From: Rehmannia glutinosa
Lineage: Eukaryota; Streptophyta; Magnoliopsida; Lamiales; Orobanchaceae
Assembly (NCBI GenBank): GCA_016081115.2
Contig: CM071926.1
Span: 14,149,971-14,213,970 of the forward strand
Direction of reading: 5' to 3'
DNA length: 64,000 nt
The notes under the pieces were generated by a model that was not told the DNA's origin, did no database searches, and was given only the letters and a program-made list of their open reading frames with translations. How positions within the stretch are numbered: the stretch's first letter is position 1; every line of letters starts with the position of its first letter. Position numbers and translations under genes: made by a program. This document shows, one piece after another, positions 33,616 to 44,999 of this stretch.

Positions 33616-34713
33616 AAAAATATATCTCCCAGAAAAAGGAGTCTTGGATCCTATATGCTACATGAGTAGCCTAGGCCGGTAGATCAATTATCTCCAACAA
33701 GACTTACATGAAAAGTGAAATGGGTGCTAATTCAAAAAACATGGATTTTAATTCCACTATGAGAATGAGACTATTTTCATATAGTGGAGGGTCTGCCTAA
33801 TTGATGAAACGTCTAATATTGTGAAGTAATATTTAACTTTAGCTTCCATTATTTGTCTTTGAATTTTATACCTTATTGGTTCGTCTAAGGCAATATACCC
33901 CACATACATACTATTTTCTTAGTTTCAAATTGCATGGTTTTGAACTTAGATAGAGACATATGGTTAGGTTTTGGGTCACTTTTCTATAAATTAAAGTTTA
34001 ATTTTTCAATTGTCATCGTGTGACAAATCCAATAATAAACTTGTATAAATTTAATGAACAATGAGAGTGAGCTCTTTGCGCTATTGGTGCCAATTAAGGT
34101 GATCAATTAGTTCATGTTATTGTATTGTATGAAATGGGATAGAGTGAATTAAGATTGAAAAATAATTTATTAACAACAAATAGTCACAAATCAACAGAAA
34201 GCAACGAAGAAATTTCTTATTATTTTTCATTTTTATACTTATTCTGCTTCAATTTAGAAAATAATCGACAATATTAAAGTTTTCTTGATTTTGCCTCATA
34301 GAGCACATTGAACTGTAGTCACCTGCATTTCTGATGCATGTTTGGGGTAAACGTAAATATTGTAACAACATTTTATGTAGAATAAAGAATTTTTAATGAG
34401 TGAAGTAATATAATTATCCAAACAACCAGGGTGCATTTTTAAATATTTTAAACCTTTGTTGAACTAAAATTTAATAAATTAATTATAAAACAAATTCTGA
34501 CATCCTTGTATTAATCATGCTTAAGTTCCGGAGTATTTTTTTTTCTTACGCGGCAGACAAGATTGTTGACTTTCACAAAAAAGCCATATTTTCTCCAACA
34601 ATAAAACTCATGAGTAAAAATGTTTTTTTTTATTACAAAAACAATCACAAACGATATTCGTTTATTCCTATTTCTTACACCGAAGGGCAAGATGGTAAAT
34701 ATATCTGAAACAC
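33616..34713. other. AT-rich spacer, nothing recognised
   Basis: No gene or bounded repeat was recognised. Confidence 0.5.
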
Positions 34714-34721
34714 AAATTAAT

Positions 34722-35371
34722 TAGGGGTGTCAATTTCAAACCCGACACGCAACCGACACCTAACCTAACACAAAAATTAATGGGTATAGGTCCAAGCTTC
34801 GTGGGTCCGGCCGAGAATGGGTCGAACCCGAATAACCCGCCAATTAAACAGTCGGGTTCGGGTCAACCTACTATGACCCATTTAACCCGTCTAACCCGTT
34901 TGTGAATTTAAAAGAATATTAAATAAATAATTAATTGTAAGAAAAAACAACAAACAAGACATGTCATTTAATCTTAAATGATAAAACCTCCTTATATGTA
35001 TTTGTTATTATTATGCATGTATTTTTGAATATTGTCCTTAAAATATTATTAGTATGTTATGTTATTTATGTAATTATGTTATTTCTTTTTGTATGTTGTG
35101 AATTGTAATATTTTTATTGATTGAATAGTGTAAGACAATGATTGATTTTAAAAAAATAAATTTATTCATTAAAACTATTAAATATTATATAAAAATAATT
35201 TTATTAGACGGGTTACGTGGGGGTCAGGGTTACCGTGAAATAAGCGGTCGGGTCCGAGTTGAAGATTTCGACACGAATAATTAAGCAGTAGTCGGTCCGG
35301 GTCAATTTGTCGACACGCGAACCTCGCGAACCTGCACCGTGAACCCGGACCCAACCCGATTGACACCCCTA
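34722..35371. mobile_element. hAT-like non-autonomous element 2
   Basis: The termini TAGGGGTGTCAATTTC and, read backwards, TAGGGGTGTCAATCGGG form inverted repeats. A perfect 8-bp duplication AAATTAAT flanks it (34714-34721 and 35372-35379). The ends are rich in GGGTCGG/CCGACCC motifs and the middle is AT-rich. It is 650 bp long and has no transposase. Confidence 0.85.
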
Positions 35372-35379
35372 AAATTAAT

Positions 35380-35775
35380 AGGAGCAAAAGATTTCAATTC
35401 ACAATTTTATATGTTACAAATACAAATTTCGGGTGAGCCAAATTGTCAAGTCTTTCAATCCGTTGATTTTTCTCCTTTTCTCTTTTTGATGGTTTATTTG
35501 GAGGTTTTATTTCCAAAACAAAATTCATCTATTTCCAAAAACTTATGTCATGATAATTGCTATTCAAAAATACATTAATATTTAATAAATTCTTCACTAT
35601 TCACATAGAAAAAAAGACAATTAATTAATTGGTCGACATACATGAAAGAAATATTGATTTTGGATGAAGGTGGTAGATTATTGTAAGTCAAACTATAATT
35701 GTTATCGATGACATCAGTTTCTTGGATACTTCTTAGTTACTGTGAATTTAAGCAAAAGTTTCAAATTTTATATTG

Positions 35776-35812
<37 letters not shown>

Positions 35813-36514
35813 AAAAAATATCTGTATATAAAAGAATATTCACACTGTATAAATAAGAAAGTTGTACCTGCCAAACTCTCAACGTTGAATTACCAAGACT
35901 TTACAAATTAACAGGGTAGGATCTGTGAAATACAGGGCTTAAGCGGGATAAAAAAATGGGCCCTTTTATCGGCCAACTTTTTGTCTTAAAATATTGCTAT
36001 AAATCAAGGCGGAAAAATCGGTTGTAATATTAATCCCGTAAAAAACTTTAACAACAAGAAAAACAAAATTTCGATCACACAAATTACTATGTCACCCCCA
36101 AGTTTATCCGATACTCGGTAAATCATAAATAAATAAATAAAATTATTGCTCGGATCATAAATCACGTTGCTAACTAAATCAATTCAATGAAAGGGCAAAA
36201 TTAAGCAAAAGCTAAAAAACTAAGCAAAATGAAAAGTATTAACACAATGAAAAAAATAAAACTATTGACTCAAAATTTGTAAAATTTTTTTTTCTAAAAA
36301 TTGTCATTATTTATAAGGATTGTACTATTGAGAAGGATGTAATGTTCATTATCAACTAAAATTGTTAGTATGAGTTAGAGTTTATTTGTACCTCACATTC
36401 GAGTGAATTATTTCTCTTTTTCACAATTTTAGGCTTCATGTTGAATTAAAGTCTTTTTTTTTTTTTTTTGGTTTTGTGTGTGAAGAATATGATTTATATA
36501 CTTAACCATTTAAA
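35380..36514. other. AT-rich spacer with a TA/TG microsatellite
   Basis: A (TA)n(TG)n tract occupies about 35776-35812. A run of 20 T is near 36451-36470. No gene was recognised. Confidence 0.55.
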
Positions 36515-36736
36515 AATTGGGGCACCCCAAAAAATTAAGATTTGATTGTGTATTAAATTTGAGGGGGTGACTATAATGTTTTCATAAACGTAGAGGAGAT
36601 TTGAAATATTTTTGCATATGAACAGCGAAAATATAAGACGCATCAAATTTAAAGGATTTTTTTATAATTTCCAAAAATCTCTTGTTTTTTTTTAATTAGC
36701 CCAAACCTTAGGTTTTTTTTTTTTTAATTACTCCTT
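36515..36736. repeat. GGRTAATTAC foldback element, copy 7, decayed
   Basis: The interior resembles the other copies (AAATTTGAGGGGGTGACTATAA and TTTTTTAATTAGCCCAAACC), and it ends TTAATTACTCCTT. The left terminus is degenerate. Confidence 0.45.
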
Positions 36737-36963
36737 AAACATAAAAATGGGCCCCTAAAATTTTGGGGCCCTAGGCACAAGCTTGTTGTGCATACCCTCA
36801 AGTACGGACATGCAAATTAACTACGATGTCTTGAATTTTATGCTCTTATTATAATTAGTTAAATATTGATAATTGTCTTGAATTTATTCTTATAATATGC
36901 TAATTTACGAATAGATATAATTAATTACTTCACTTGGATAAAAAAAAACAGAGACAGCGAGAT

Positions 36964-37093
36964 GCAAATTACCTCATTAACCTCGTCTATATCAAAATTA
37001 CCATTTTAACCTCCACTCGCTTGAAATTACCAAAATACAAGGTAAAGACGGTAAATTTGGCCTAGACGAGGCCAATGAGGTAATTTCCATATC
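36964..37093. repeat. Foldback repeat of about 130 bp
   Basis: AAATTACCTCATTAACCTCG at the left and, read backwards, AAATTACCTCATTGGCCTCG at the right form an imperfect inverted repeat with arms of about 26 bp. The interior has no coding capacity. No target duplication was identified. Confidence 0.6.
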
Positions 37094-38195
37094 AAAGAGA
37101 AAGATAGATGCGACCTACTTAGATTTCTCTTGAATTTGTGTTGCCACTTCAATTTCATGAAATTGAATGATCTCTGAAAAAAAAAAAAAAAAAAAGAAAA
37201 GAAACCCACCAATTCAAAATAAATGTAATTCACATCAAAAAATCTAAATCAATTAAAATATGTCACTTGTGAGTTGTCCCAAATTAATTAATTAGGGGAA
37301 GACGTCATTGTTTATAAGTCAAGTGAACTACTCCTTTTATCACCAATTAGTTTTATGATGGAACCTCACTTGGTGGGTTTGGGCTCTCCCATGTATTGAC
37401 TATCGAAGTATGTTTCGTATGTGGGGACCATACGAAGACCTTCTTGAATTTGACATTATTTATGAGTTATTTTCATATCAATAAATCCTTGTTTACGTTT
37501 TTTCTCAATTTCTCCCTTTCAACCACAATTATGTCATGGATATCCCACTTTTCTTTTTGGCAATCACTTAGTTATCAGACTCCACAATTAGTGGATAAAA
37601 AAGCACATAAGTTTTTGACTCTTGATCCTCTACTTTCAAATTCATCAAGTTCAAGATAAAGCAAAAATGGAAAATATATAATGAAAAATCCAATTGTGCA
37701 AAAGAGAAAAATGAAAATAAGAAAGTAGGAAATTGTAATTCAAATTTAGTTATAACAAATTGATGAATGGTCAGAACCAGGCTGGCCAGTGACCAAAACT
37801 TGTGAGATCAAAGTAATCCGACCATTCTTTTTATCACGTGGCTTGCACCGGCCTTAACACCTATTGCAGAGTAATTTGAAATCGCATATCCATAGACCAT
37901 ATATTCATTTTTTCTCATCTGGTTACATATCATGTGATTTAGTTACCAAAATACTCCCAAAAGTTTTAACGTTCAACTGAGTTTCAAACTACCTAATCTT
38001 GAAAAAGGAAATGTATATATAGTAACATTTCTAAGAATACAAATCACAAGGGTTGTGCTTTGAGGCATTTGGCTCGGGTTCGATTTCATATAAGTGTATG
38101 TCTCTTTTTCTAATGTACCATTTTTTTCACTCTACCTCCTCAAAAAAAAATGTATCACGAAAGATCTCATATATATACTTGATTCAATTAAAGCA
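37094..38195. other. Spacer up to the Tat element, nothing firm
   Basis: No gene was recognised. Near 38050-38150 a GGGTTCGATTTC string (B-box-like) followed by a short A run could be a SINE relic, but no A box is evident. Confidence 0.45.
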
Positions 38196-38986
38196 CTGTC
38201 CGATGAGGCTCATAGCATTGGCCGACGCGATAAGGCTCATGAACATTGGGCCGACCGATAAAGGCTCATGAGCATTGGGTCGACCTATTAAGCCCATAAA
38301 CGTTGGGTGACATGATAGACTATTGTGTTAGTCCGACCTCTTAAGCCCCGGGCACGATTGTATCCATAGTAGTCAACCGCTCTGTGTAAACCCTAGCTTA
38401 TTGGGTCGAACGATAAGCCCCGAGCATAGGATTGAACTAATAACACTTGTTGTATTGGGCCGATCTCTTAAGCCTCATATGCTCAAAGATGAATTGTTAT
38501 ACTTTAAAGGCATATTTTGGTGCAGTGCATTCTAAAGGAACCTCGGGGACATGGGAAAAGAGGGTGAATCGGGGTTCGGCTAGCCCAAATCAGTGGGGCT
38601 CGCAGGTGCCTTTGAGATTTCAAGGACTAAAATATTAAAATGTTGACCCGATGTGACTCAGTCGATTCGGGATGAGGCTTTAGGGGATCCAATCCTAATC
38701 TAATGATGACTATGACACCGAATCGTAATGTGCAGTCGGATTTTACGAAACCCTAATCCAAGCTAAGGTATAAAAGGCCCAAGCCCGCATTCATTCTAAC
38801 CTAATCTCATTTTTTTTTATTACATTGCTTTTCTCTTTCTTGCCTTTTGCTTCTCTTCCAAGTCACTGACTTAAGCATCGGAGAAGGTACGCCGGAGCCC
38901 CCCTCCGGTCCCCCTTGTGCAGGTTTCGCGGAGGAGCTTGTCTTGGAAGGTGATCGGCGAGAAGAGGTCTTTTTTGGGAGCAACCA
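38196..38986 (+). repeat. 5' LTR of the Tat element, 5'-truncated
   Basis: It matches the 3' LTR from GATGAGGCTCATAGCATTGG onward but lacks about the first 80 bp, including the TG end. It ends GGGAGCAACCA. A set of 25-bp-like subrepeats (GGCTCATGAACATTGGGCCG and variants) fills the first 150 bp. A TATA-like GTATAAAAGG lies near 38767, probably the promoter that drives the genomic transcript. Confidence 0.85.
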
Positions 38987-38987
38987 A

Positions 38988-39005
38988 GTGGCGCCGTCTG
39001 TGGGA
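38988..39005 (+). promoter_or_regulatory. Primer-binding site of the Tat element
   Basis: GTGGCGCCGTCTGTGGGA begins one base after the LTR. TGGCGCC followed by a G-rich stretch is the usual primer site of plant Athila/Tat elements. The priming tRNA was not determined here. Confidence 0.75.
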
Positions 39006-39031
39006 AAATTGAGCGGAGACGTGAGCTTCAG

Positions 39032-40623
39032 GTGATGGTTATGGAAGATATTAGGAGAAATTTGGAAGATGATCTGAACCGTACGCCGTTGGGAGACACT
39101 CCGGCGGAGTTACGCAAGAAGGCACAGGCCTCCACCTCCACCACCCGGCGGAGGGCGGAGGAAGCGGCCGGTTTCGAGGTCGGGAGTGGATGGGCGACAC
39201 CCATGTCCGATGGTAGTGTTGATTTGGGCCCAATGTTCTTTGAACAGTTGGGTGGTTTTATCACTAGGGCCATTGAGCAAACGGTGGAGAGACGGCTGAG
39301 GGAGATGCTTCCGCCACCAACTCCGCCTGTAGCTCCTCCTCCTGTGGTCCCTCCTCCGGTGGTTCCTCCTCCTGTGGTCCCCGGAGGTCGGGGAGAGAGG
39401 TCGGAGGCTGTAGTGGCGAAGAGGTGCACTCATCGAGGTGGAGCCCACATCAACCGAGGATCGAGATTGGTCGGAGCGGATGGATGACCTCCATCGTGAA
39501 GTAAGGGATATTCGTCGGAGGGTGGCAGGAGCGCCGGGAGCTGCTTCAGTCCGAGTGCGGAGGGGAACTCCCTTCTCGGATGAAGTAATGGCGGATGAGC
39601 TCCCAGCCTCCTACAGAGCTCTGAGTTTTGAATACAATGGTACCACGGACCGTGGGATCACCTCTGTCGTTTCGAGAACGCCGCTTTGCTACACGAGTTC
39701 ACGGATGGGGTGATGTGCGAGTTTTTCCTACCACTTTAACAAAATCACCAAAGAATGGTTCATCGGCTCGCCCAGGATCTATTAGAAATTTTGATGATTT
39801 CGATTCGGCATTTCTTAACCAGTTCACGAGTTGTCGTAAGTACCAAAAAGCGCCCCTGACTCTGTTTAGCATCAAGCAGAGGGAAGGGGAAGGACTTCGG
39901 AGCTATATACAGAGGTTCACTGTGGCTAAATTGGAGGTACCTTCGGCTAGTCCGGAGATTTTGGCTAATGCCCTAGCTCGGGCCCGAAGGAGGGGAGTTT
40001 TTAGTCTTTGGTGATAGAGCGGCTAAGACTTTTGACGAGCTGTTAGCTCGGGCTGAGAGGTATATCAACCTGGAGGAGGCGAGGAAAATGAAGAGGGAAG
40101 AAGGAGAGAAAAAAAGGGATAGGAAAGAAGATCGGGAGGATAAGGGATCCCAGAAGAAGCCGAGGTCGGAGGCAATGGGTGGACGGTCGAGGCACGAGAA
40201 ATATACGCGCCATTGGTTGTTCCTCGGGGTGAGGTGCTCATAGCTATTGAGAGACACCCCCGACGAGGTGGCCAAAGGCACATCGAGGCACTAGTAAAAG
40301 CGAAGAGTAAGGAGTTCTCAGAGATTTCATAATGAGTATGGGCACGACGGATCGGTGCACGCACCGAGGATGAGATCGAGCGACTCATTCAAGCGAGGAC
40401 ATCTCGGGAATTTGTGTACATTGATAAAAAGGAGAAAAAAGGGGAGTATAAGAGGGACAATCGGGGATATCACCAACTCGGCGGGAGCCGAGCATGGGGG
40501 GGGAGAAAGGGAGGAGCTACCTCCACCTCCGCCCCACCTCGAGAGGTCATCCAGAGATGATTGTCGGAGGGCCGACGGAAGGAGATTCGAGGCGAGCTCG
40601 GAAAAATTATGTGAGAGCGATTT
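39032..40623 (+). pseudogene. Gag of the Tat element, broken
   Basis: The N-terminal part (39032-39487) reads EDIRRNLEDDLNRTPLGDTP, then a Pro/Val repeat (PPPVVPPPVV). After frameshifts the capsid-like core follows, with NFDDFDSAFLNQFTSCRKYQ and LTLFSIKQREGEGLRSYIQR (39628-40014), the typical retrotransposon-gag signature. A charged tail then contains YINLEEARKMKREEGEKK. Gag forms the particle that packages the element's RNA. The reading frame shifts at about 39480, 39700 and 40010, and the tail is cut by the nested element at 40624. Confidence 0.8.
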
Positions 40624-40880
40624 TGTAAGTCCAGCGGCTACGATAATCTAGATGGGGGTGAATAGATTATCTCCATCTTTTCGATTATGCCCTCTTGTTC
40701 GAACAAAACAAGCAAGACAATAATAAAGGTGTGGAATGTAAACAACACGCGTCGATTTATAGAGTTTCACCCCACCTAGGGACTACGTGCTCTACCACCC
40801 CAAGATATCAGGGATGGGTTTCGAAAAAAAAAGAATTTTATTAATTACCAAAATTAATACAAATTCAACTTACAACACCT

Positions 40881-41095
40881 TGAAGAGCACCACACTCTTC
40901 TTCAACACCACCTTTGGAGATTACCACAATCTCCCTTTGAAGATTACCACAATCTTCCTTCAACGGCACCTTTGAAAATCACCACAATCTTCAAACTTGA
41001 AGAATACCAAATTCTTCAACACCTCAAGAGCACCACACTCTTGAAACACCTATCACCTATATCACCCAAGTGTATTCTTTCCACAAGAATACTCA
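40881..41095 (-). repeat. Array of short hairpins in the LTR leader, copy 1
   Basis: Read on the minus strand there are about seven adjacent inverted repeats. Most have the loop GTGGT: GGAGATTGTGGTAATCTCC, GAAGATTGTGGTAATCTTC, GAAGAGTGTGGTGCTCTTC, plus a member with loop TTGGT (GAAGAATTTGGTATTCTTC) and one with stem GTATTCTT. The stems differ but remain self-complementary. The array begins about 230 bases downstream of the TATA box, so it should lie in the transcribed leader. Confidence 0.8.
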
Positions 41096-41880
41096 CAACG
41101 ATGTCTTGTGTTGAATGATGACCAAAATCAAGATTACAACTCAATAATGAATAATGCAATTTGAGTGCAAGTGTAATCAAGAAATGAAAGCCTAGAACAA
41201 GATGTGAAAGTGATAAGCTAGGCAAAATTACAACAAGAATAATAACTATGAAGAACAAGTGTTTGCTTGGAATGTATCTTGTTGTGTTGTATCTCCATTG
41301 TTGTCTTGGTCGCTCCAAAACTTCTTCTATTTATAGGAGATGATTGATCAAACATAGGCTCTCTTGGGATTGAAAATCTACAGACAAATACAATTAAAAT
41401 CAAGAATATAGTCATGTTAGAAATCAATCCCACAATTTAAGGAAAGTTTGTGCTTTGTCAAACGGTCGAGGAAATTTGTCTTTGTCAAACTTGAGGCGAC
41501 CGTCGCACGAGAAATAGAGTTTGAAATGAACATAACAACAATTAACACGGGGCGACCGGTCGACATAGGGTTCGACCGGTCATCCCCCACTTTAGCCGGT
41601 CGCATACCTCACAAAAAACAAAGTAGGAGTTCTGTTTCAAAAACGATGCTCCCAGGTATCGGTCGACAGGGTGTCAACCGGTCGACGCCACGGCCGACAC
41701 CTTGGTCGACCGGCCGACCGCTAATTACTAATCTGTCTCATTTTTTTGTTCCAAAATTCATCTTCAGGTACGGGTTGCCCTATAGGGCGACCGGTTTACC
41801 TCGAGACAGAAATGTTGTCCAAATATTGTCGAAAATAAACCTCAAGAAATACTCTAAAAATTTAGTAAAAATATTTTAAA

Positions 41881-42257
41881 CCGATCGGGAGTATTTAGAC
41901 AACATTTAGGAACTTTTTTTGAAGTAGAAACTTATAAACATAAAATCATTAAAAGTGTTGTCCAATTTTATTTAAAATAAAACTTGAAGAAATACTCCGA
42001 ATAAATAGTAAAAATATTTTAAACCGATCGGGAGTATTTAGACAACATTTAGGAACTTTGTTTTGAAGTAGAAACTTATAAACATAAAATCATTAAAAGT
42101 GTTGTCCAATTTTATTTAAAATAAAACTTGAAGAAATACTCCGAATAAATAGTAAAAATATTTTAAATCATTTAGGAGTATTTGGACAACAATTAAAAAC
42201 ATTGTTTTGGTGTAAAAATAAAATCATCAAAATTAAGATAAAAACATGTATCAAACA
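41881..42257 (-). repeat. 143-bp subrepeats in the U3 part of the LTR
   Basis: The block containing CCGATCGGGAGTATTTAGAC and GTGTTGTCCAATTTTATTT occurs at 41881 and 42024 almost unchanged, and in a diverged form from about 42166. Equivalent, less regular units are in the LTR at 54268 (about 55418-55700) and in the partial LTR at 47171. In LTRs such blocks often hold enhancer sites (inference). Confidence 0.75.
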
Positions 42258-42271
42258 ATCTCCCCCTTTTT
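42258..42271 (-). other. Polypurine tract of the nested pol-less element
   Basis: Read on the minus strand, AAAAAGGGGGAGAT lies directly before the TG of the 3' LTR. This fixes the orientation of the element as minus. Confidence 0.85.
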
Positions 42272-43525
42272 GATGATTACAAACCAAAACAATTTTTAGA
42301 AATATTAGGAGGACAAATTTTAAAATGATTTTCCGGTAAAAACATCTAACCGTTTTAGAAGCGACTAAAATTTCCAAAATACATAAGCAACCAAATAATG
42401 GAGTGAATATATTCAAGAATAAGCACAAGCTCCCCCTATCAACAAGCACATCAAGAGTAATGAACAACTAATCAACCACAAGCTAAAAGCTTAGCTTTTA
42501 CATATTGTACTAAAGTACAAGAGCTTAAAAGCTCCCCCTGTCAACAAAACACCATTAGTCAAGTATATAAGATCATCATACAACAATTTGACTAAGTATA
42601 GTCCACAACTTGAGGCTTTAAAAAGCCGTAGCTTATAGCTTTTATATCGAGCTTTTTATTAGCTTCTTTGAGCTAACGAGCCAATTTCTGTTTTCCCCCT
42701 TTGGAATCATCAAAAAGAGTGTTAGGATGATAAAAACATTATACAAGTATATCAAAGTGCGCTTAGAATAAGATTTATCAACCATTGAAAAAATTAAGCT
42801 TAGAATCCAGAAGAAATGGGAGAAATATATTATGAAAAATCCATAAGCTCATTTTGTTTGCCAAGACATGATCTCAATGAATATTTAAGATATTTGAAAA
42901 TGTGAGAATCATGTAGGTGATGAATTTTTATTGAAACATTTTATCGAACACTTGGCGGACGTTAAAAATAGAAGAAGGTGTATATAGCCCTTGTAAAATA
43001 TATTAAGCCAAGTTTTCATCACCAAAAGCAAATTTTCAAGATATATCCAACAAATAAAAGGCCCAATAAAGTAAATTCTCAAGGGTTCGACCCAATTGAG
43101 ATAATTTTAGCCAAAAAGATCAAGTTATTACGAATGTGATCAAGCAAAATTTTAAAGAACCATCAAGTAGCTCACATCATCAAGCAATGCATATAAGACA
43201 TTACAAATGTCCCAAATATCCATCTAAACAAAATAATCAAGACATCACAAATGCATTTAAGCAAAAATTAAAAGAAGCACTTTTACCATCAAGTACTTCA
43301 TACCAATTATCAAACAATGCCAAATAGAGTATTTTTACCATCAAATACTCTAACAAGGCCAATACCACAATAGTCAAAAGCTACTAGCATTCTTGCTAGT
43401 TCATCCCTTTTAAGAAAAAACAAGCAAATCTTATTAGTGCAATAGAGTTGTACAATATAGTTCATAAGACTACAAAGCAACAAGGACAAGGTAAAAAGTG
43501 CTAAGATAAACAAGGGGTAGGGACA
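42272..43525. other. Non-coding 3' part of the nested pol-less element
   Basis: Between the extra reading frame and the polypurine tract there are 1.25 kb of A-rich sequence with short AAGCTCCCCCT-type strings (42430, 42531) but no open frame of interest. It contains no integrase or RNase H motif. Confidence 0.55.
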
Positions 43526-44929
43526 TCAATCCTCATCCGAAGAGAAGCAAGCCGCGAGAATAAGCTCTTTGATGAATTTCTTCAATTTTCCCATAGATTT
43601 TTTCAATCTAGAATTTTCTCCCTTCACAACCCGGAGCTCTTTTCTAAGAGATGCAACATCTCTAAATGTCTCTCTTTCCACCTTTTCCATTCTCTCTTTG
43701 AGATTCAAATCCTCAACATCCGGTTCATTTTCTCCATCCTCTCCCTCATTTCCTTCATATTATTCCTCCCTAACTTCTTGTTCCTCTTCTCCATACTCTT
43801 CTACCTCATCTTCTTGTTCCTCTTCTTGTTCTTCGACATTACCTCTTCCAATATTTTCAACCTCATTGTCATTAAAGAAGTCATCCCGAGGTTGTTGTGG
43901 ATTTCGAGCACGTCCCCTAGCGGCTTTGGTGGGAACCCGTGGTAAATTCTGTCGCATTCTTACCATTTGTAGAATGTTGGCATTATCATAGTCATTATGA
44001 CGAATTTCTGTATTCATTTCATTTTCTGGGTAGCCCGATAGGTATAGTAGTCGACAGATCAAATTTCCCAACATATATTTTTTCTTAGTAAGCCTTCTTG
44101 ATTCCGACAAACAATACACAAAAATAGCTCCATAATTAACTCTTTCTCCTCGGATAATCTTATAGGTAAGAAAGAGTTCGAGATTACTCGGAAGTTTTAC
44201 TTCTTTTCCACAAACACAATAGGAGCAAATAATTGATACAATCCGATAATTTGGCGGCATTGCCGAGAAGGTTACTTCCGGAAACACTCCTAAAAATGTT
44301 TTTACCTCATAAAGTGAAACACCAAAAATATCATCGTCCCAATGAGCGCAATCCACATTAACAACTCCATCATTCGGCACATTAAAATGATTACAAATAT
44401 CGGCCAATGTCCACGAAAAATGCCTACCATTAACAAATGTATGACGTTCCAACGGATTATCTTCCGTAGCATCAACAATCCACATATTTGCATAGAAAAA
44501 TTTTATAAGCTCGTCATCATAATGCAAACAAGGATTATCCCATAATGAAACCCAACCTTGAATTTCAAAGTAAGCCCTAATTTTTGGATATTCATCATGA
44601 AAGGCCAAAAATCGAACCATACGAGTGCAAGCAATTTTCTTATCGTTCAACCCAATGTTTTCATAGTGCTCCTCCGCAAGTTTATTTAGAAATCGAAATC
44701 TATTGGCTCTAGAGGGAGGCTCGTAGAGAAGTGATAACTTACTTGAGTCCCAATGAATATTTGATTTTGATATCCCGGCTCTCAATTCAACAATCTCTTC
44801 TTCCGTAAGCCGGTTTTGATTATCTCCTTGTGGAATATCATCTTGTTGGGGGTTGGAGGAAGATTCTCCCCTTTGCTTCCTTCTCCTCTTTTGAGGATTT
44901 CGTCCGGTGAAATTTCTTGGTGGTGCCAT
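43526..44929 (-). pseudogene. Additional reading frame of the pol-less element (putative plant transposon protein domain), one in-frame stop
   Basis: From the ATG at 44929 an open frame runs 389 codons to a TAA at 43760. The same frame then continues, open, to 43526, so a single stop divides a frame of about 467 codons. The N terminus is basic (RNPQKRRRKQRGESSSN). The core (about residues 65-300) contains FLNKLAEEHYENIGLNDKK, HTFVNGRHFSWTLADICNHF and LFLTYKIIRGERVNYGAIFV, a pattern I associate with the plant-specific domain labelled putative plant transposon protein. An Asp/Glu-rich stretch (about 345-389) and a Lys/Glu coiled coil (after the stop) follow. The function is unknown. It lies where pol would be expected, on the same strand as gag. 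The good preservation beside decayed gag is notable. Confidence 0.7.
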
Positions 44930-44999
44930 ATTTGTAAGATTCTTGCAAAATGGAGTGGATTAGCAACAAGAATCACAAAATTTGATGAAGAAATGAAGA

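Larger units (their letters stand above)
40624..42257 (-). repeat. 3' LTR of the nested pol-less element
   Basis: Ends are TGTAAGTCC on the left and CATGTATCAAACA on the right; read on the minus strand it starts TGTTTGATACATG and ends GGACTTACA. The minus-strand TATA box CTATAAATAG is at about 41337-41328. Upstream of it (higher coordinates) are a CGACCGGTCGAC-rich palindrome cluster (41540-41725) and three 143-bp subrepeats (41881-42257). Downstream are the hairpin array (41095-40881) and a conserved GGGTGG.AGAG.A block. Copies of the same LTR are at 54268-55775 and 62635 to the window end. Confidence 0.88.

Noticed and set aside
38050..38150. SINE on + strand
   Set aside because: Only a B-box-like GGGTTCGATTTC and a short A run are present. 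No A box or target duplication was found.
39028..39448. Minus-strand frames of 112 and 133 codons opposite the Tat gag start
   Set aside because: They are antisense by-products of the Pro/Val-coding repeat. The + strand gag reading has a recognisable continuation.
41540..41725. CGACCGGTCG cluster as a separate inserted element
   Set aside because: It occurs at the same place in all three LTR copies, so it is part of the LTR.
43569..43991. Plus-strand Ser-rich frame of 140 codons
   Set aside because: It is opposite the acidic and coiled-coil part of the pol-less element's frame. Glu/Lys codons read backwards give Ser/Phe.
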